64,000 nucleotides of DNA from Leifsonia soli (GCF_013408745.1 NZ_JACCBJ010000001.1:2294001-2358000), one strand, 5' to 3'. Shown: positions 35,653-45,051, counted from the stretch's first letter. Translations and numbers: made by a program. The notes: generated by a model not told the origin, from the letters alone.

Positions 35653-35915
35653 GCTTCGCCCCACCCTGTTGCGTCTCGCCTGTCGCGATTCTCGATCTCG
35701 GCTGCCAGCGCAGTCACGTTGCCGCCCTGCCTTCTCACCAGGGATGCCAGGTCGGAGATGCTCGTCAGAACGGCGTTCGCGATGCGCGCTCCGTCGTGCA
35801 TGCTCGAGACCGTGCTCGATCCGACGATCGCGTGCTGCCCTCTCGCGCTCGTCTCGATGTCAGCGAACGAGGAGACGGCTGCGTGCGCGGCACCGATGTT
35901 CGACGCGACCTTCAC
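35649..35915 (-). CDS. Small helical protein, Lap1/TIGR04197-like type VII partner
   Basis: An 88-residue helical protein starting at GTG with GAGGAGG at ideal spacing. It reads VKVASNIGAAHAAVSSFADI, a Gly/Ser-containing turn, then GARIANAVLTSISDLASLVRRQGGNVTALAAEIENRD. Size and two-helix hairpin shape match small TIGR04197-type proteins that precede LXG effectors (Lap1). First gene of a tightly overlapped lap1-lap2-effector-lipoprotein run. A WXG motif is absent, as expected for this group. Confidence 0.6.
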   Translation of the reverse strand: MKVASNIGAAHAAVSSFADIETSARGQHAIVGSSTVSSMHDGARIANAVLTSISDLASLVRRQGGNVTALAAEIENRDRRDATGWGEA

Positions 35916-35981
35916 GAGTCCTCCTCTCCGTGATGCTCCGGGACCGGCCCGCGAAGTTCGACGAATCGCCATTGGCCCTGC

Positions 35982-36062
35982 CGAGAAATTCTGCATCGAC
36001 CGCATCAGTGTAGCGATGATGAACACCAGTATGAATGTCAGTGGCCGGAATCGAGGACGTCC
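35982..36062 (-). pseudogene. Degenerate fragment of a DUF4176 gene
   Basis: The minus strand still encodes PATDIHTGVHHRYTDAVDAEF, matching LATDIQGVVHHGYTDAADAGF of the intact neighbour (its DNA at about 36266-36349). The DNA is roughly three-quarters identical over about 80 bases; neither the start nor the rest of the gene remains. It marks a second duplication or recombination event in the effector module. Confidence 0.7.
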
Positions 36063-36074
36063 CCGACGAGACCG

Positions 36075-36530
36075 TCACGTCACACCCTCACGGCCGGTCG
36101 GGTGAACCAAGGCACGGAGTTCGTGGAATGGATCCGCGCGAGACCGTGCCGCTGCGTCACTTTCCTCGACGGCCGAGGCCTCGGGGATGGTCGTGAGCCC
36201 TTCGGCGAAGTGACGGGCGCGCGTGATCGGACGTCGGCCGTTCTCCATCTGATCCAAGAGATCTGCGAGAAATCCGGCATCGGCAGCATCGGTGTAGCCA
36301 TGATGAACGACGCCCTGGATGTCAGTGGCCAGAACAGGGAAGGTCTCCCGGTCGGGTGCCTCCCCGTACGGATGCGGACCCACCAGATACCTGGGCACGA
36401 CCTCGTTCCTGGCGTTGTCCGGCCGGAATGCTCCTCGCGCGAGCACCACGTGCAGACCCGTTCCGGTGTCGTCGCCCAATCGGACGATGGAGCCCAAACC
36501 GAGGAACTCCTCTGTCATCTCGAGGGTCAT
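36075..36530 (-). CDS. DUF4176-like protein of the type VII module
   Basis: A 151-residue soluble protein. FLGLGSIVRLGDDTGTGLHVVLARGAF, then PRYLVGPHPYGE and LATDIQGVVHHGYTDAADAGFLADL, follow the DUF4176 plan ('GSIVxLk...kxmIxgR...Y.G..yPeG...I..V.f.Gy.d..e'). DUF4176 proteins are common neighbours of T7SSb and LXG genes; their job is unclear. The ATG, 2 bp after the essC stop, has GGAAGGG upstream. A GTG overlapping that stop by 4 bases is an alternative start. Links the core apparatus with the effector genes. Confidence 0.7.
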   Translation of the reverse strand: MTLEMTEEFLGLGSIVRLGDDTGTGLHVVLARGAFRPDNARNEVVPRYLVGPHPYGEAPDRETFPVLATDIQGVVHHGYTDAADAGFLADLLDQMENGRRPITRARHFAEGLTTIPEASAVEESDAAARSRADPFHELRALVHPTGREGVT

Positions 36531-36532
36531 CG

Positions 36533-39500
36533 TCACCCTTCCCCGCGCTGCGCGGTCGGGATGACCACCTGGAACAGTTCGTCGTCGGTGAGCGAATACA
36601 GCACATTCTTGCCCAGCGACTGCTTTCGCACCGCGAGGGGCAGATTCTCCACGAACCGCTGCGTGGCCAGGTCGCCGCCGAAGAGGATCCGGTCCACGTT
36701 CTCCTTCAGAGGCGCTATCAGGGAGAAGCTCCCACTCACCTTCGAGACGTGGTCCAACAGGATCAACTGGACGGTGTCGCTGCCGGTGCCGAGAAGCTCT
36801 CTGACCTGATCGGGCGAGAGCATGAGCCTGTCCAGGACATCGATCGCACCGCTGAGCACGATGCACCGACGCTTCTGTGTTCCATGCTCCACCAGATCCG
36901 TGATGGCTCTCTTCACCGCCTCGGCATGCCTTCTCACTTCGGCCTTGCCGACATAGAGACACTCCGCGACGGCGAGAAGCGGCTTCAGCGCGTCATGGGT
37001 GTCGAGGATCACGAGGTCTGAGGGATCGACAGCATTCACGAGACTGTCGATCACGAATGGGTAGATCAGGGCGGCCTGCTTGGCGGTCCCCGGGAAGACA
37101 GCCAGGCTCTTGCCCTCGAACAGCCCGAAGCTCTCCGGCTCGGCCGTGCTCTTGTTCAACCCCAAGAACAGCGTGTCCCGCGACGCTCGCTCCGAGACCG
37201 TCCCGAACGCCTCCACCGTCAACTCCGCCGGCACCATCGGGATCCGCTCCGGCCGGACACCCGTCCACGCCGCGCCGATGGCGCCGACCTCGCGCTCGAG
37301 GGCGTCCAGCACCGCCGCGTCGTCGCCGCCCTCGCACGGCAGGAAGAACTGGATCGCAGTGGGGATCTCCCGCTGCAGCTGGCCGCGGCCGAGGATCTCG
37401 CTCTGCACGACGCGGTCGCGGCCGAACAGCGTCGCGACCTCGTTCTCGTCGTTCAGGTAGAGCGCGATCGTGTTCGGGATGGTGCTGCTCATGTTCATCC
37501 GGATCGAGTTGGGCCGATTCGCGGTGAGCACCAGGTAGACGCCCAACGCCGCCCCCTCCCGGAGCACCTGAAGGAGCTGCGTGTCGATGGCCTCCTTGCG
37601 CTTGTCCTGCGCCAGCGCGTCGTACCCGTCGACAACGTTCAGGATGGTCGGGAGCGACTCGCCCGTCTTGACCTCGTACTGGGCCTGGGTCGCGACCCCG
37701 GCCGCGCGCAGGCGACGCCTGCGGTCGGCGAGCTCGGCGGCGATCCGGTCCATCGCCTTCTGCAGCTTCTCCTCTTCCTCCAGCGTCACGATGTCCGCGA
37801 CGTGCGGGAGCGGCGCCAGCGGGAGCAATCCGTTGGTGCCGATATCCAGCAGCAGGAACTGCATCTGCTCCGGGGTCTTCTGCCGCGCCAGGTTCAGCAC
37901 CATCGTCTGCAGCAGCGTCGACGCACCGTAACCCGGGCTGCCGAAGACCGCGGTATGCCCGGCGTCGTCGAGCGCGAACCGGTAGACCTCCTGCGACTGC
38001 CGGCTCGGGATGTCGAGCAGACCGAGCGGGATGCCCGGGCCGGCATCGACCGGCGGGGTCGCGATCCGGCTCCCGAGCTGAGGCAGCCACGGTCTGTCCG
38101 GGAGAACGGCACCGGCCTCCCGCGCGACCCCGGCGATGTGGTCGACCACCGCCTCGAGCTCGCTCACCGTCTCGGGGCGGGACTCCAGAGCGGCCTCGTC
38201 GCCCGAAAGGTCCTGCGTCCACAGGTCGTACTGGCCGAAGCCGTTGATCAGGTAGATGCGCTCATCCACCGTCTCCACGTCGGTCCTCTCCGGCTCGTAG
38301 GCCGCCCCCGACCACGCCGATTGGAAGAGCTCGTAGATCTCGTTGTTCCCGACCTGGAGGTAGGCGCGGCCCGGCTCGACGATGCTCGCCGCGTCCGGGG
38401 TCTTGATGATCTCGTTCGAATCGGAGACGTCGGCGACCTTGAGAGCGAGCTTGAAGCGGCTGTTCGACCAGATCTGGTCGTTGACCACCCCGCTCGGCTT
38501 CTGGGTCGCCAGGATGAGGTGCACCCCGAGTGAGCGGCCGATGCGGGCGGTCGACACCAGCTCGTCCATGAACTCCGGCTGGTTGGCCTTCAGCTCTGCG
38601 AACTCGTCGGAGACCAGGAACAGGTGCGGGAGCGGCTTCGAGGGGTACGCGCGGCCGTCCGCACGCACTCCCCCGGCCTTCCCCTGCTTGTACAGCCGGG
38701 TATAGCCGTTGATGTGGTTCACCTCGAACTGCGCGAAGAGCCGCTGACGCTTCTGGAGTTCCGCCTGGATCGATGCGAGAGCCCTGGCGGACGCGGCGCC
38801 GTCGAGGTTCGTGATCGAGCCGAGGAGGTGCGGGAGGCCGGCGAGCAGGTTCGCCATGCCGCCGCCCTTGAAGTCGATCGGGAGGAACCCGACGTCCTCT
38901 GGCGCGAAGTTCACCGCCAGCGACAGCAGGAACGACTGGACGATCTCCGACTTGCCCGAACCCGTGGTGCCGGCGACCAGTCCGTGCGGGCCGTGCGCGC
39001 GCTCGTGCAGGTTGAGTTCGACGATGTCGTCCTTCCCCCGGAGCCCGAGCGGCACCGCGAGGGTCTTCGAGGTGTCCGCGGCCGCCCAGCGCTCCCCCAC
39101 GCCGAGGTCGCCGACGTCCGTCACGCCGTACAGCTCGAGGAAGGTGACGGCGGTGGGCACGGCGTTCTTCTGCACCTCGACGTGCCGGAGGTTGGAGAGC
39201 CGACGCAGCGCACGCTCCAGTCCGTCCGGCGTCTCATAGGGCACGAACTCCCGGTCGACGTAGTCCCCCTCGTCATTGACGAGCGTCCCGGCGCTCCGGT
39301 TCGCGTAGTCGACCAGGGCGGTCACCGTCTCCGGAAGGAGCTTTCGGTCCTCCGTGCCCCAGATGACGGTCACGCCGAGCTCGCTCAGGTCTTCTGCCAG
39401 GTACTCGTTGATCCCGTGTCCGCTGAGGTGCGAGCCATCGAGCACCGTGAACACGTAGTGCGGGAAGAACGCCGGCGTCTCCCGGCCCGCCTGCCGAAGG

Positions 39501-41002
39501 GACTGCCTCCGCTGCGCGAGGATCTGGGCGAAGCTGTTCAGGACCAGGTCGCGGGTCCTCGCGTCGTGAACGAGCCCGCGGATGTTCAGGCCGTGAAGCG
39601 TGACGTGGGGGAGGAACCGCCAGCGCCGCCAGTCGGTGCGATAGGACTCCTCGGTGACCAGCGCGATCAGGTTCACCTCGCGGTAGGAGTGGAACACGGC
39701 GGCCTGGAACAGCAGATTCTGCACCGCGGCGGTCACCGTGTCGCCGGACCCGACCAGGCCGACGGTCTGGGCCCGCAGGTTCACCGGCACCGGCACTCCC
39801 CGCTGCGTGGCGAACCGTTCGGCCAGCGCGATGACCCGCCGGGCGTCCTCCCCGTCGGCACGTTCGTCCACGTCGGCCGTGACCGCGACCGCGGAGGGGG
39901 CGTCGCCCGTGCCGAGGGAGACCCGCAGGAAGTCTTTGTTGTGCGGCAGCCTCTCGTAGATGCGCGGGTCGTATCGATCGGCCAGCTCCACCAGCGCTGC
40001 CGGACTCGGCGCCGCGTAGTCGAGCACCTCCCGCTCCCGCGACGTGTTCCGAGAGAGCGAGGCCGCGACGTTCAGCAGGTAGCGCTCGTACTCGTCGCGC
40101 CTCGCCCCGTCGCGCTTGCGACGTTCGCGCCGCTCGCCGATGAACTGGGACAGGGTGAAGCTCGCGGTCAGGAGGCTCAGGATGCCCATCCCCATCATGA
40201 GCAGCGGGTTGCGGCCGGAGACCACGCTCGTCACGACGCCCACCGCGACCATGCCGAGCGGCGGGAGGAGCGCTTTCAGGATGCTGTTCTTGTCCGGCTT
40301 CTCCGGCGGGTCGATCTTCCGGATGCGGACGGTGCCCGACGGCGGCTCCATCGTGATCCGGGGACTCCGGCGGTAGTCGGGGAAGTCGGGCGGGAACTCC
40401 GCCGCCTGCTCCTGGAGGAGGAAAGCCGCTTGATCGAACTCGACCCGATCCGCGAAGGAGGTCAGCCTCCACTGATCCGGGCGCTTCTCGAGCAGGTACT
40501 CCGACGTGAGGACGGCGTCGCCGACACTCGCCCGCCGCACGGCGCCGGCCGCGGGGACGCGTCGGGCGCCGAAGTACATCAGGTCGTCGGCGGGCACGAG
40601 GGTGAGCTCGTCGCCACGGACCACGACGGTACCGGCGTTCTTCACTCGGGCACCCGCCGAGCCGCTGTCCCCGATCAGGAAGGACGCCCCGCGGTCGAAG
40701 ACGAGATGCCTGGTCGTGGCACTGTGCGCATCCACCACCAGAAGGCGGCGGCCGTCGATCTCCGTGACTCCCGCCGGGACGGTACCGCCGTTGACGAACA
40801 GCCGGTCGCCGACCACACCGAGCGTCAGGTCGTCGCAGACGGCGGACGGACGGTCGGTCGTGAGCGTGATCCGGCCGAACTCCTCGTCGAGCAGGTACAC
40901 CGTGAAGAGCACGGTCCTCGGGTCGAGCCGGTCGTCGACCGGACGCAGCTCCTCATCTTCCTCGACGTCCTCGCCGAACGGCACGGTCGTCCCAGCGCTC
41001 AC
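36533..41002 (-). CDS. essC: Type VII secretion ATPase EssC (FHA + FtsK/SpoIIIE domains)
   Basis: A 1489-residue motor, the same size as staphylococcal EssC. Residues 1-200 hold two FHA-like beta domains (GDSGSAGARVKNAG and similar). Two membrane segments fall near 245-300 (LLPPLGMVAVGVVTSVVSG; LLMMGMGILSLLTASFTLS). The first FtsK-type ATPase is intact: Walker A GTTGSGKSE about residue 675 and Walker B LFLVSDEFAE. The second has FGSPGYGASTLL about 1020 (Lys replaced by Ala) and VVDGYDALAQ; the third, FPGTAKQAAL about 1300, is also degenerate. It would drive export of WXG100 and LXG-type substrates. A single fused polypeptide with FHA domains is the T7SSb form, unlike EccCa/EccCb of mycobacteria. 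GTG overlaps the essB stop by 4 bases. Confidence 0.93.
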   Translation of the reverse strand: MSAGTTVPFGEDVEEDEELRPVDDRLDPRTVLFTVYLLDEEFGRITLTTDRPSAVCDDLTLGVVGDRLFVNGGTVPAGVTEIDGRRLLVVDAHSATTRHLVFDRGASFLIGDSGSAGARVKNAGTVVVRGDELTLVPADDLMYFGARRVPAAGAVRRASVGDAVLTSEYLLEKRPDQWRLTSFADRVEFDQAAFLLQEQAAEFPPDFPDYRRSPRITMEPPSGTVRIRKIDPPEKPDKNSILKALLPPLGMVAVGVVTSVVSGRNPLLMMGMGILSLLTASFTLSQFIGERRERRKRDGARRDEYERYLLNVAASLSRNTSREREVLDYAAPSPAALVELADRYDPRIYERLPHNKDFLRVSLGTGDAPSAVAVTADVDERADGEDARRVIALAERFATQRGVPVPVNLRAQTVGLVGSGDTVTAAVQNLLFQAAVFHSYREVNLIALVTEESYRTDWRRWRFLPHVTLHGLNIRGLVHDARTRDLVLNSFAQILAQRRQSLRQAGRETPAFFPHYVFTVLDGSHLSGHGINEYLAEDLSELGVTVIWGTEDRKLLPETVTALVDYANRSAGTLVNDEGDYVDREFVPYETPDGLERALRRLSNLRHVEVQKNAVPTAVTFLELYGVTDVGDLGVGERWAAADTSKTLAVPLGLRGKDDIVELNLHERAHGPHGLVAGTTGSGKSEIVQSFLLSLAVNFAPEDVGFLPIDFKGGGMANLLAGLPHLLGSITNLDGAASARALASIQAELQKRQRLFAQFEVNHINGYTRLYKQGKAGGVRADGRAYPSKPLPHLFLVSDEFAELKANQPEFMDELVSTARIGRSLGVHLILATQKPSGVVNDQIWSNSRFKLALKVADVSDSNEIIKTPDAASIVEPGRAYLQVGNNEIYELFQSAWSGAAYEPERTDVETVDERIYLINGFGQYDLWTQDLSGDEAALESRPETVSELEAVVDHIAGVAREAGAVLPDRPWLPQLGSRIATPPVDAGPGIPLGLLDIPSRQSQEVYRFALDDAGHTAVFGSPGYGASTLLQTMVLNLARQKTPEQMQFLLLDIGTNGLLPLAPLPHVADIVTLEEEEKLQKAMDRIAAELADRRRRLRAAGVATQAQYEVKTGESLPTILNVVDGYDALAQDKRKEAIDTQLLQVLREGAALGVYLVLTANRPNSIRMNMSSTIPNTIALYLNDENEVATLFGRDRVVQSEILGRGQLQREIPTAIQFFLPCEGGDDAAVLDALEREVGAIGAAWTGVRPERIPMVPAELTVEAFGTVSERASRDTLFLGLNKSTAEPESFGLFEGKSLAVFPGTAKQAALIYPFVIDSLVNAVDPSDLVILDTHDALKPLLAVAECLYVGKAEVRRHAEAVKRAITDLVEHGTQKRRCIVLSGAIDVLDRLMLSPDQVRELLGTGSDTVQLILLDHVSKVSGSFSLIAPLKENVDRILFGGDLATQRFVENLPLAVRKQSLGKNVLYSLTDDELFQVVIPTAQRGEG

Positions 41003-42132
41003 GGAGTGCCACCCAGCTGTGCGCTCAGCTCTGCGATCTTCTTCGCGTACTCGGCAAGCAGCTTCTGCTTCTGCGCACCGTCCATCGCGGTGTCGAGCTT
41101 CGTGGCCTGGTAGAGGTCCGTGTACGCGAGGAGGGTGAGCTGGTCGTCGCCGACGTTCTGGGCGAGGTTCAGCGCCCGTTCGAGGTCGCCGCGCTCCAGG
41201 GAGATCCAGTAGTCGAGGGTGTTGTCGTCGGTCTTGGTCGAGATGTTGTTGAGGACCGCCTCCTTCTGGGCGGCGGACAGGTCGGCGAGCTTGACCGAGC
41301 TCACAGCCAGGACATACCGCGCGGACTTCGGCAGCTCGCCGGCGGGGTAGTCCCTCAGGTCGGTCAGGGCCTGGCCGTAGTCGCCCACCACGAAGCTGGA
41401 CTGGGCCGCGATGACGGCCTCGTGCTTCGGGATCGCGACGGCGTACGACGACCAGGTGAACCCCGCGAGGACGACGGCCGTGAGGACGGCGGCCGCCCCC
41501 AGCATCGTCGTCACCTGGTACCGCCGCCGCGGGAGGCTCAGTGTCCGGCGCGCGGACTCGGCGGCCTCCGCTTCGGCCTCCGCGTCCACCAGGGCGACCA
41601 CCTCGCCCACGGTCCCGCACGCGACGATCCGCTCACTGAGCGGGTCGCGGAGGGTCGAGGAGCCGTCCACGAGCTTCTCATAGGGCAGCCGCGGATGGAG
41701 GACGCTCAGCACGAGGGCCTTGTAGCCGCGCAGGAAGAGGTCGTCGTCAAAACCCATCGGAGCGAGGATGCCGACGAGCCCGGAGTGGACGGACACCGCT
41801 CCCGCTCCGGTCAGTACGACGTTCTCCGGGTGCAGGAACGGCACCGCGAAGCGGTCCGCCGCGGTGCTCAGCGCGGCGAGCCGCTGCGCCGCCTGCAGCT
41901 TCGCGAGCCGGGTCTTCGCTTCGCTCGCGACCCGTCGCATGGTACGTGCGCCGGCAGGAACGGTGTAGCTGAGGGCGGCCTGATACTCCTCGGGGCAGTC
42001 GTCGGACACCGCCACGTGCTGTCGCACGACATCGACCGCGGCCGTCCGGATCTGCGCACCGGTCAGCAAGACCGTCACCTGGTCGCCTGCGCGCTCGAAC
42101 ACCAGGCTGTCCCGCCCGTCGAAAAGTATCAT
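40999..42132 (-). CDS. essB: Type VII secretion protein EssB (YukC family)
   Basis: A 377-residue membrane protein. The N-terminal half is the EssB/YukC pseudokinase domain, recognised by VPFLHPENVVL, VHSGLVGILAP and FLRGYKALVLSVLHPRLPYEKLVDGS. One membrane helix spans about residues 207-232 (LGAAAVLTAVVLAGFTWSSYAV). The C-terminal outer half is helical (ALTDLRDYPAGELPKSARYV). EssB is a core scaffold of T7SSb systems and, as far as I know, is not part of mycobacterial ESX systems. GAGGAG sets the ATG. A possible minus-strand -10 is TATACT at 42168-42163. It is divergent from esaA. Confidence 0.9.
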   Translation of the reverse strand: MILFDGRDSLVFERAGDQVTVLLTGAQIRTAAVDVVRQHVAVSDDCPEEYQAALSYTVPAGARTMRRVASEAKTRLAKLQAAQRLAALSTAADRFAVPFLHPENVVLTGAGAVSVHSGLVGILAPMGFDDDLFLRGYKALVLSVLHPRLPYEKLVDGSSTLRDPLSERIVACGTVGEVVALVDAEAEAEAAESARRTLSLPRRRYQVTTMLGAAAVLTAVVLAGFTWSSYAVAIPKHEAVIAAQSSFVVGDYGQALTDLRDYPAGELPKSARYVLAVSSVKLADLSAAQKEAVLNNISTKTDDNTLDYWISLERGDLERALNLAQNVGDDQLTLLAYTDLYQATKLDTAMDGAQKQKLLAEYAKKIAELSAQLGGTP

Positions 42133-42234
42133 CCGCCACTCCTCAGGATTGGTCGGTATCCTAGTATAGGGACTGACATACAGCGCTCTGCATGGTTGTT
42201 CCAGGCGGTCTCCTCGCTCGATTCCGGAGGTACG
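42133..42234. promoter_or_regulatory. Divergent promoter region between essB and esaA
   Basis: This 102-bp gap is A/T-rich for the window. AGTATA at 42163-42168 reads TATACT on the minus strand and would start the essB-essC transcript about 25 bases before essB; on the plus strand the overlapping TAGTAT could serve esaA. No clear -35 is seen for either. Confidence 0.45.
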
Positions 42235-45051
42235 GTGCTCAAGAAGATCCTGATCGGACTGGCGACGCTTGGCGTCGCCGGCCTCCTGATCGCCTCCTCC
42301 AGCTCGGTCGGTGCGCCCGGCACGAGCGCGGGCCGGAGCGCGCCCGTGATCGCGCTCGTCAACGAGGATGAGCCGGCATCCTTCAACGGCACCGACTACC
42401 TGTTCGGCACGGAGTTCGTCGGTCTCGTCTCGAACGACAGCCGCTACAACTGGCAGGTGGTGTCGCGCGGAGTCGCCGAGAGAGCGTACTCCGACGGGGC
42501 GGTGAGCGCGGTCATCGTCCTGCCTCGGTCGTTCACCCACGACATCCTCACCCTGCAGGACATCGACCCCACCCGGGCCGTCATCGACTACCGGGTCTCC
42601 CCCGGCGACCAGTTGGCCCGGCAGCGCCTGCAGAACGAGGTCTCCACGATCCTGCACGACTTCAACACCCGGGTGGTGGAGATGTACTTCGCCAGCGTCG
42701 CCGCCAATGTCTCTGGGGCCCAGGCCGGCATGGAATCGGTCGTCGGACGCTACTCCACGCTCGTCGAGACGCTGGGGAACGACGTCCGACCGCAGCTCAC
42801 CACGACGGGCGAAGGCCACAAGCGGAGCGAGAGTCTCGCCCAGATCCTGCGCTCGATGAACTCGGCGTGGATCCAGGCGCAGAACGGCTTCACCACATCG
42901 ACGACCGGCACGCTCACCTCGATCAGCGGGTCGCTCGCCGCCCGGCAGCCCGAGCTCTCGGACTACTTCTCGCTCCAGGAGCAGATCGCGAAGACGAACG
43001 TGCTCAACGGCACCACGGCGATCGGCGACCAGGCGACGTCGGACCGGGACTACTACGACCAGGCGTTCGCAGAGCACATCCGGGTGCTGCGATCCGGCGA
43101 CGGGACCTGGTCGGGTCTCGACGGCCTGTCCTCGGCGGACGCCGGCGGCACACGGACCGGCGCCCTCGCCGAGCTGCAGAAGGCGGTTGCGGGGTACGAC
43201 GCACTCGCGGTCGCCTACAACGCGGACGTCGCAGAAATCGCCGGATCGCTCGAGCAACAGAAGCAGGCCCTCGAGGCGTCCTCCACCCGACTGGCCGAGC
43301 TGACGACGCGCCTGTTCGTCGAGTACTTCGGCATCACGGTCGCCATCGACGGCGGGAACCACACGGGGATCGACCCCTCGGCCCTCTCGACCGACGCACT
43401 CGCGCGGACGGCACTCGCCGAAAGAATCAGCAGGTCCTTCGCGGCGGAATCGTCGACCGCGAGCACCCGGGGTACGTACGAGCAGGAGATCGCAGCACTC
43501 GTCTCCCACATCTCCACCGACCAGGCCGCGTACACGCAACTGTTCGAAACGCTGGGGTCAGCCACCGACCTCGATCCGACACTGTACGAGAACCGGCTGG
43601 AGCTGATCGAGAGGTACGCATCCGCCAACGGCATCGCCGGCCCGGCGCTCACCGTCCTCCGCACCGCCCCGTCCGAGACCGAGCAGATCGTGACCAAGAC
43701 CCTTCCCGTCACCGTCCCGGCGGGCCAGAGCGAGCAGGTGGAGATCCAGCTGCCGAACACACTTACGCCGTCGAATGTCACGGTGAGGGTCGCCTTGCCG
43801 GGCGCCTCGGAGCCGGGCGCCGATCGGACGACGATCGACCCGACGACGAACATCGTCACCATCGACAACACGCAGAGGTCGGAGCCGGTCACCGTCGAGC
43901 TCGGCTACACCATCGACCTCCACGACCTCGAGGGGGACACGCTCCTGGAGTACACGGCGAAGAACACCGAGACCCGGCCCTCCCCCGAGGTCCGCAGCCT
44001 CGGAAGCGATCGCTACCTCCTCATGCCCGCGAGCGCCGCAGCCGGCGCTGTCGCCGCCGACTACCAGGCCACCACGTCGTACCTCTCCGACATCACGGCG
44101 GCGGCGAACCTCCTGCGTTTCCTCTACGGGGCACCCGGCGAGAGCGAGACGGCCTTCGGCGCCGCCGTGCTCGCCGACGGGGAGTTCCGCGACCACAGCG
44201 CCGATTCGGTGTACAAGCGCTACGGGGTCGTCCCGGCCGCGACGATCGAGGACCGGCTCGACGACCGGGACGTGTCGGATTACCGGACCCTCGGAATCGA
44301 CAACATCAACGCCGTCCTGAAAGAACTCGGCACCGTCGCGACGGCACGTGCGGCGATCGACCAGGACATCACGCGCCTCTCGCAGCTGAACGTGACGCCG
44401 TCGTACTTCACCAGCGCCCTCCAGCAGCTCGAGGCCTGGTACGCGGCGGCTCGCACGAGCGTCGACGCCGCCCCGGATCTCTGGGCGCAGAAGTCGAACA
44501 CCGTCATCCAGCTCACCACCGCCGCATGGGACGGCCAGGAGCCCGGCCTGTCGGAGCTGTACCTCGACGAGAAGACCGGTCCGGCGCTCTACCAGACCCT
44601 CACCCAGCTCGTCGAGACGTCGAGTCGCAACGCGGAGGCCGTCGCCGCCAGCGCCCGCGCCATCGACGACAACTCGGCGCAGTTCGACGACCTCATCGCC
44701 GGGGTGCAGCGCACGCAGGCGGAGACGAACACGCTGCTCGGCACCATGGACGGCACCATCGCCGCCGACAACGACGGTGTCGCGCAGAGCAGTGCGTTCA
44801 GCAGCCGCTTCTCCACTGTGCTCGCCAACACCCGGGCGAGCGGCGCGGATCCGGCGAAGATCTACGAGACCTTCGCCAACCCGGTCGCGGTCAAAGACAG
44901 CACGCCCGCTGCCCAGGCCGATCGCGGAGAGGCGTTCGACTACCGGTGGATCGCGATCTTCCTGGCCGGGTCCTTGATCGGCGGCCTCGTCGCGGCGCTC
45001 GTGGCGCGGCGGAAGCGCAACCCGATGAGATCGGAGAACGCCGGGCCGTGA
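42235..45051 (+). CDS. esaA: Type VII secretion protein EsaA (YueB-like membrane protein)
   Basis: A 938-residue membrane protein. An N-terminal membrane segment (LKKILIGLATLGVAGLLIA) is followed by the phage-infection-protein-like start ALVNEDEPASFNGTDYLFGTEFV and NWQVVSRGVAERAYSDGAVSAVIVLPRSF, which are EsaA/YueB features. Some 850 outer residues are mostly helical or coiled, and a C-terminal segment (WIAIFLAGSLIGGLVAALVA) returns to the membrane. The EsaA of Bacillota usually has several C-terminal helices; this version has one. GGAGG, four bases before GTG 42235, sets the start; an open frame extends far upstream but overlaps essB antisense. Its divergent orientation within the locus is unusual. 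Confidence 0.85.
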   Translation: MLKKILIGLATLGVAGLLIASSSSVGAPGTSAGRSAPVIALVNEDEPASFNGTDYLFGTEFVGLVSNDSRYNWQVVSRGVAERAYSDGAVSAVIVLPRSFTHDILTLQDIDPTRAVIDYRVSPGDQLARQRLQNEVSTILHDFNTRVVEMYFASVAANVSGAQAGMESVVGRYSTLVETLGNDVRPQLTTTGEGHKRSESLAQILRSMNSAWIQAQNGFTTSTTGTLTSISGSLAARQPELSDYFSLQEQIAKTNVLNGTTAIGDQATSDRDYYDQAFAEHIRVLRSGDGTWSGLDGLSSADAGGTRTGALAELQKAVAGYDALAVAYNADVAEIAGSLEQQKQALEASSTRLAELTTRLFVEYFGITVAIDGGNHTGIDPSALSTDALARTALAERISRSFAAESSTASTRGTYEQEIAALVSHISTDQAAYTQLFETLGSATDLDPTLYENRLELIERYASANGIAGPALTVLRTAPSETEQIVTKTLPVTVPAGQSEQVEIQLPNTLTPSNVTVRVALPGASEPGADRTTIDPTTNIVTIDNTQRSEPVTVELGYTIDLHDLEGDTLLEYTAKNTETRPSPEVRSLGSDRYLLMPASAAAGAVAADYQATTSYLSDITAAANLLRFLYGAPGESETAFGAAVLADGEFRDHSADSVYKRYGVVPAATIEDRLDDRDVSDYRTLGIDNINAVLKELGTVATARAAIDQDITRLSQLNVTPSYFTSALQQLEAWYAAARTSVDAAPDLWAQKSNTVIQLTTAAWDGQEPGLSELYLDEKTGPALYQTLTQLVETSSRNAEAVAASARAIDDNSAQFDDLIAGVQRTQAETNTLLGTMDGTIAADNDGVAQSSAFSSRFSTVLANTRASGADPAKIYETFANPVAVKDSTPAAQADRGEAFDYRWIAIFLAGSLIGGLVAALVARRKRNPMRSENAGP

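Noticed and set aside
35303-35664. The two small helical genes as WXG100 proteins.
   Set aside because: Neither has a central Trp-x-Gly; size and context fit Lap1/Lap2-type partners better.
41422-42234. In-frame extension of esaA some 270 codons upstream.
   Set aside because: It is antisense to essB, has no family features, and the GTG at 42235 has an excellent ribosome site directly before a membrane segment.
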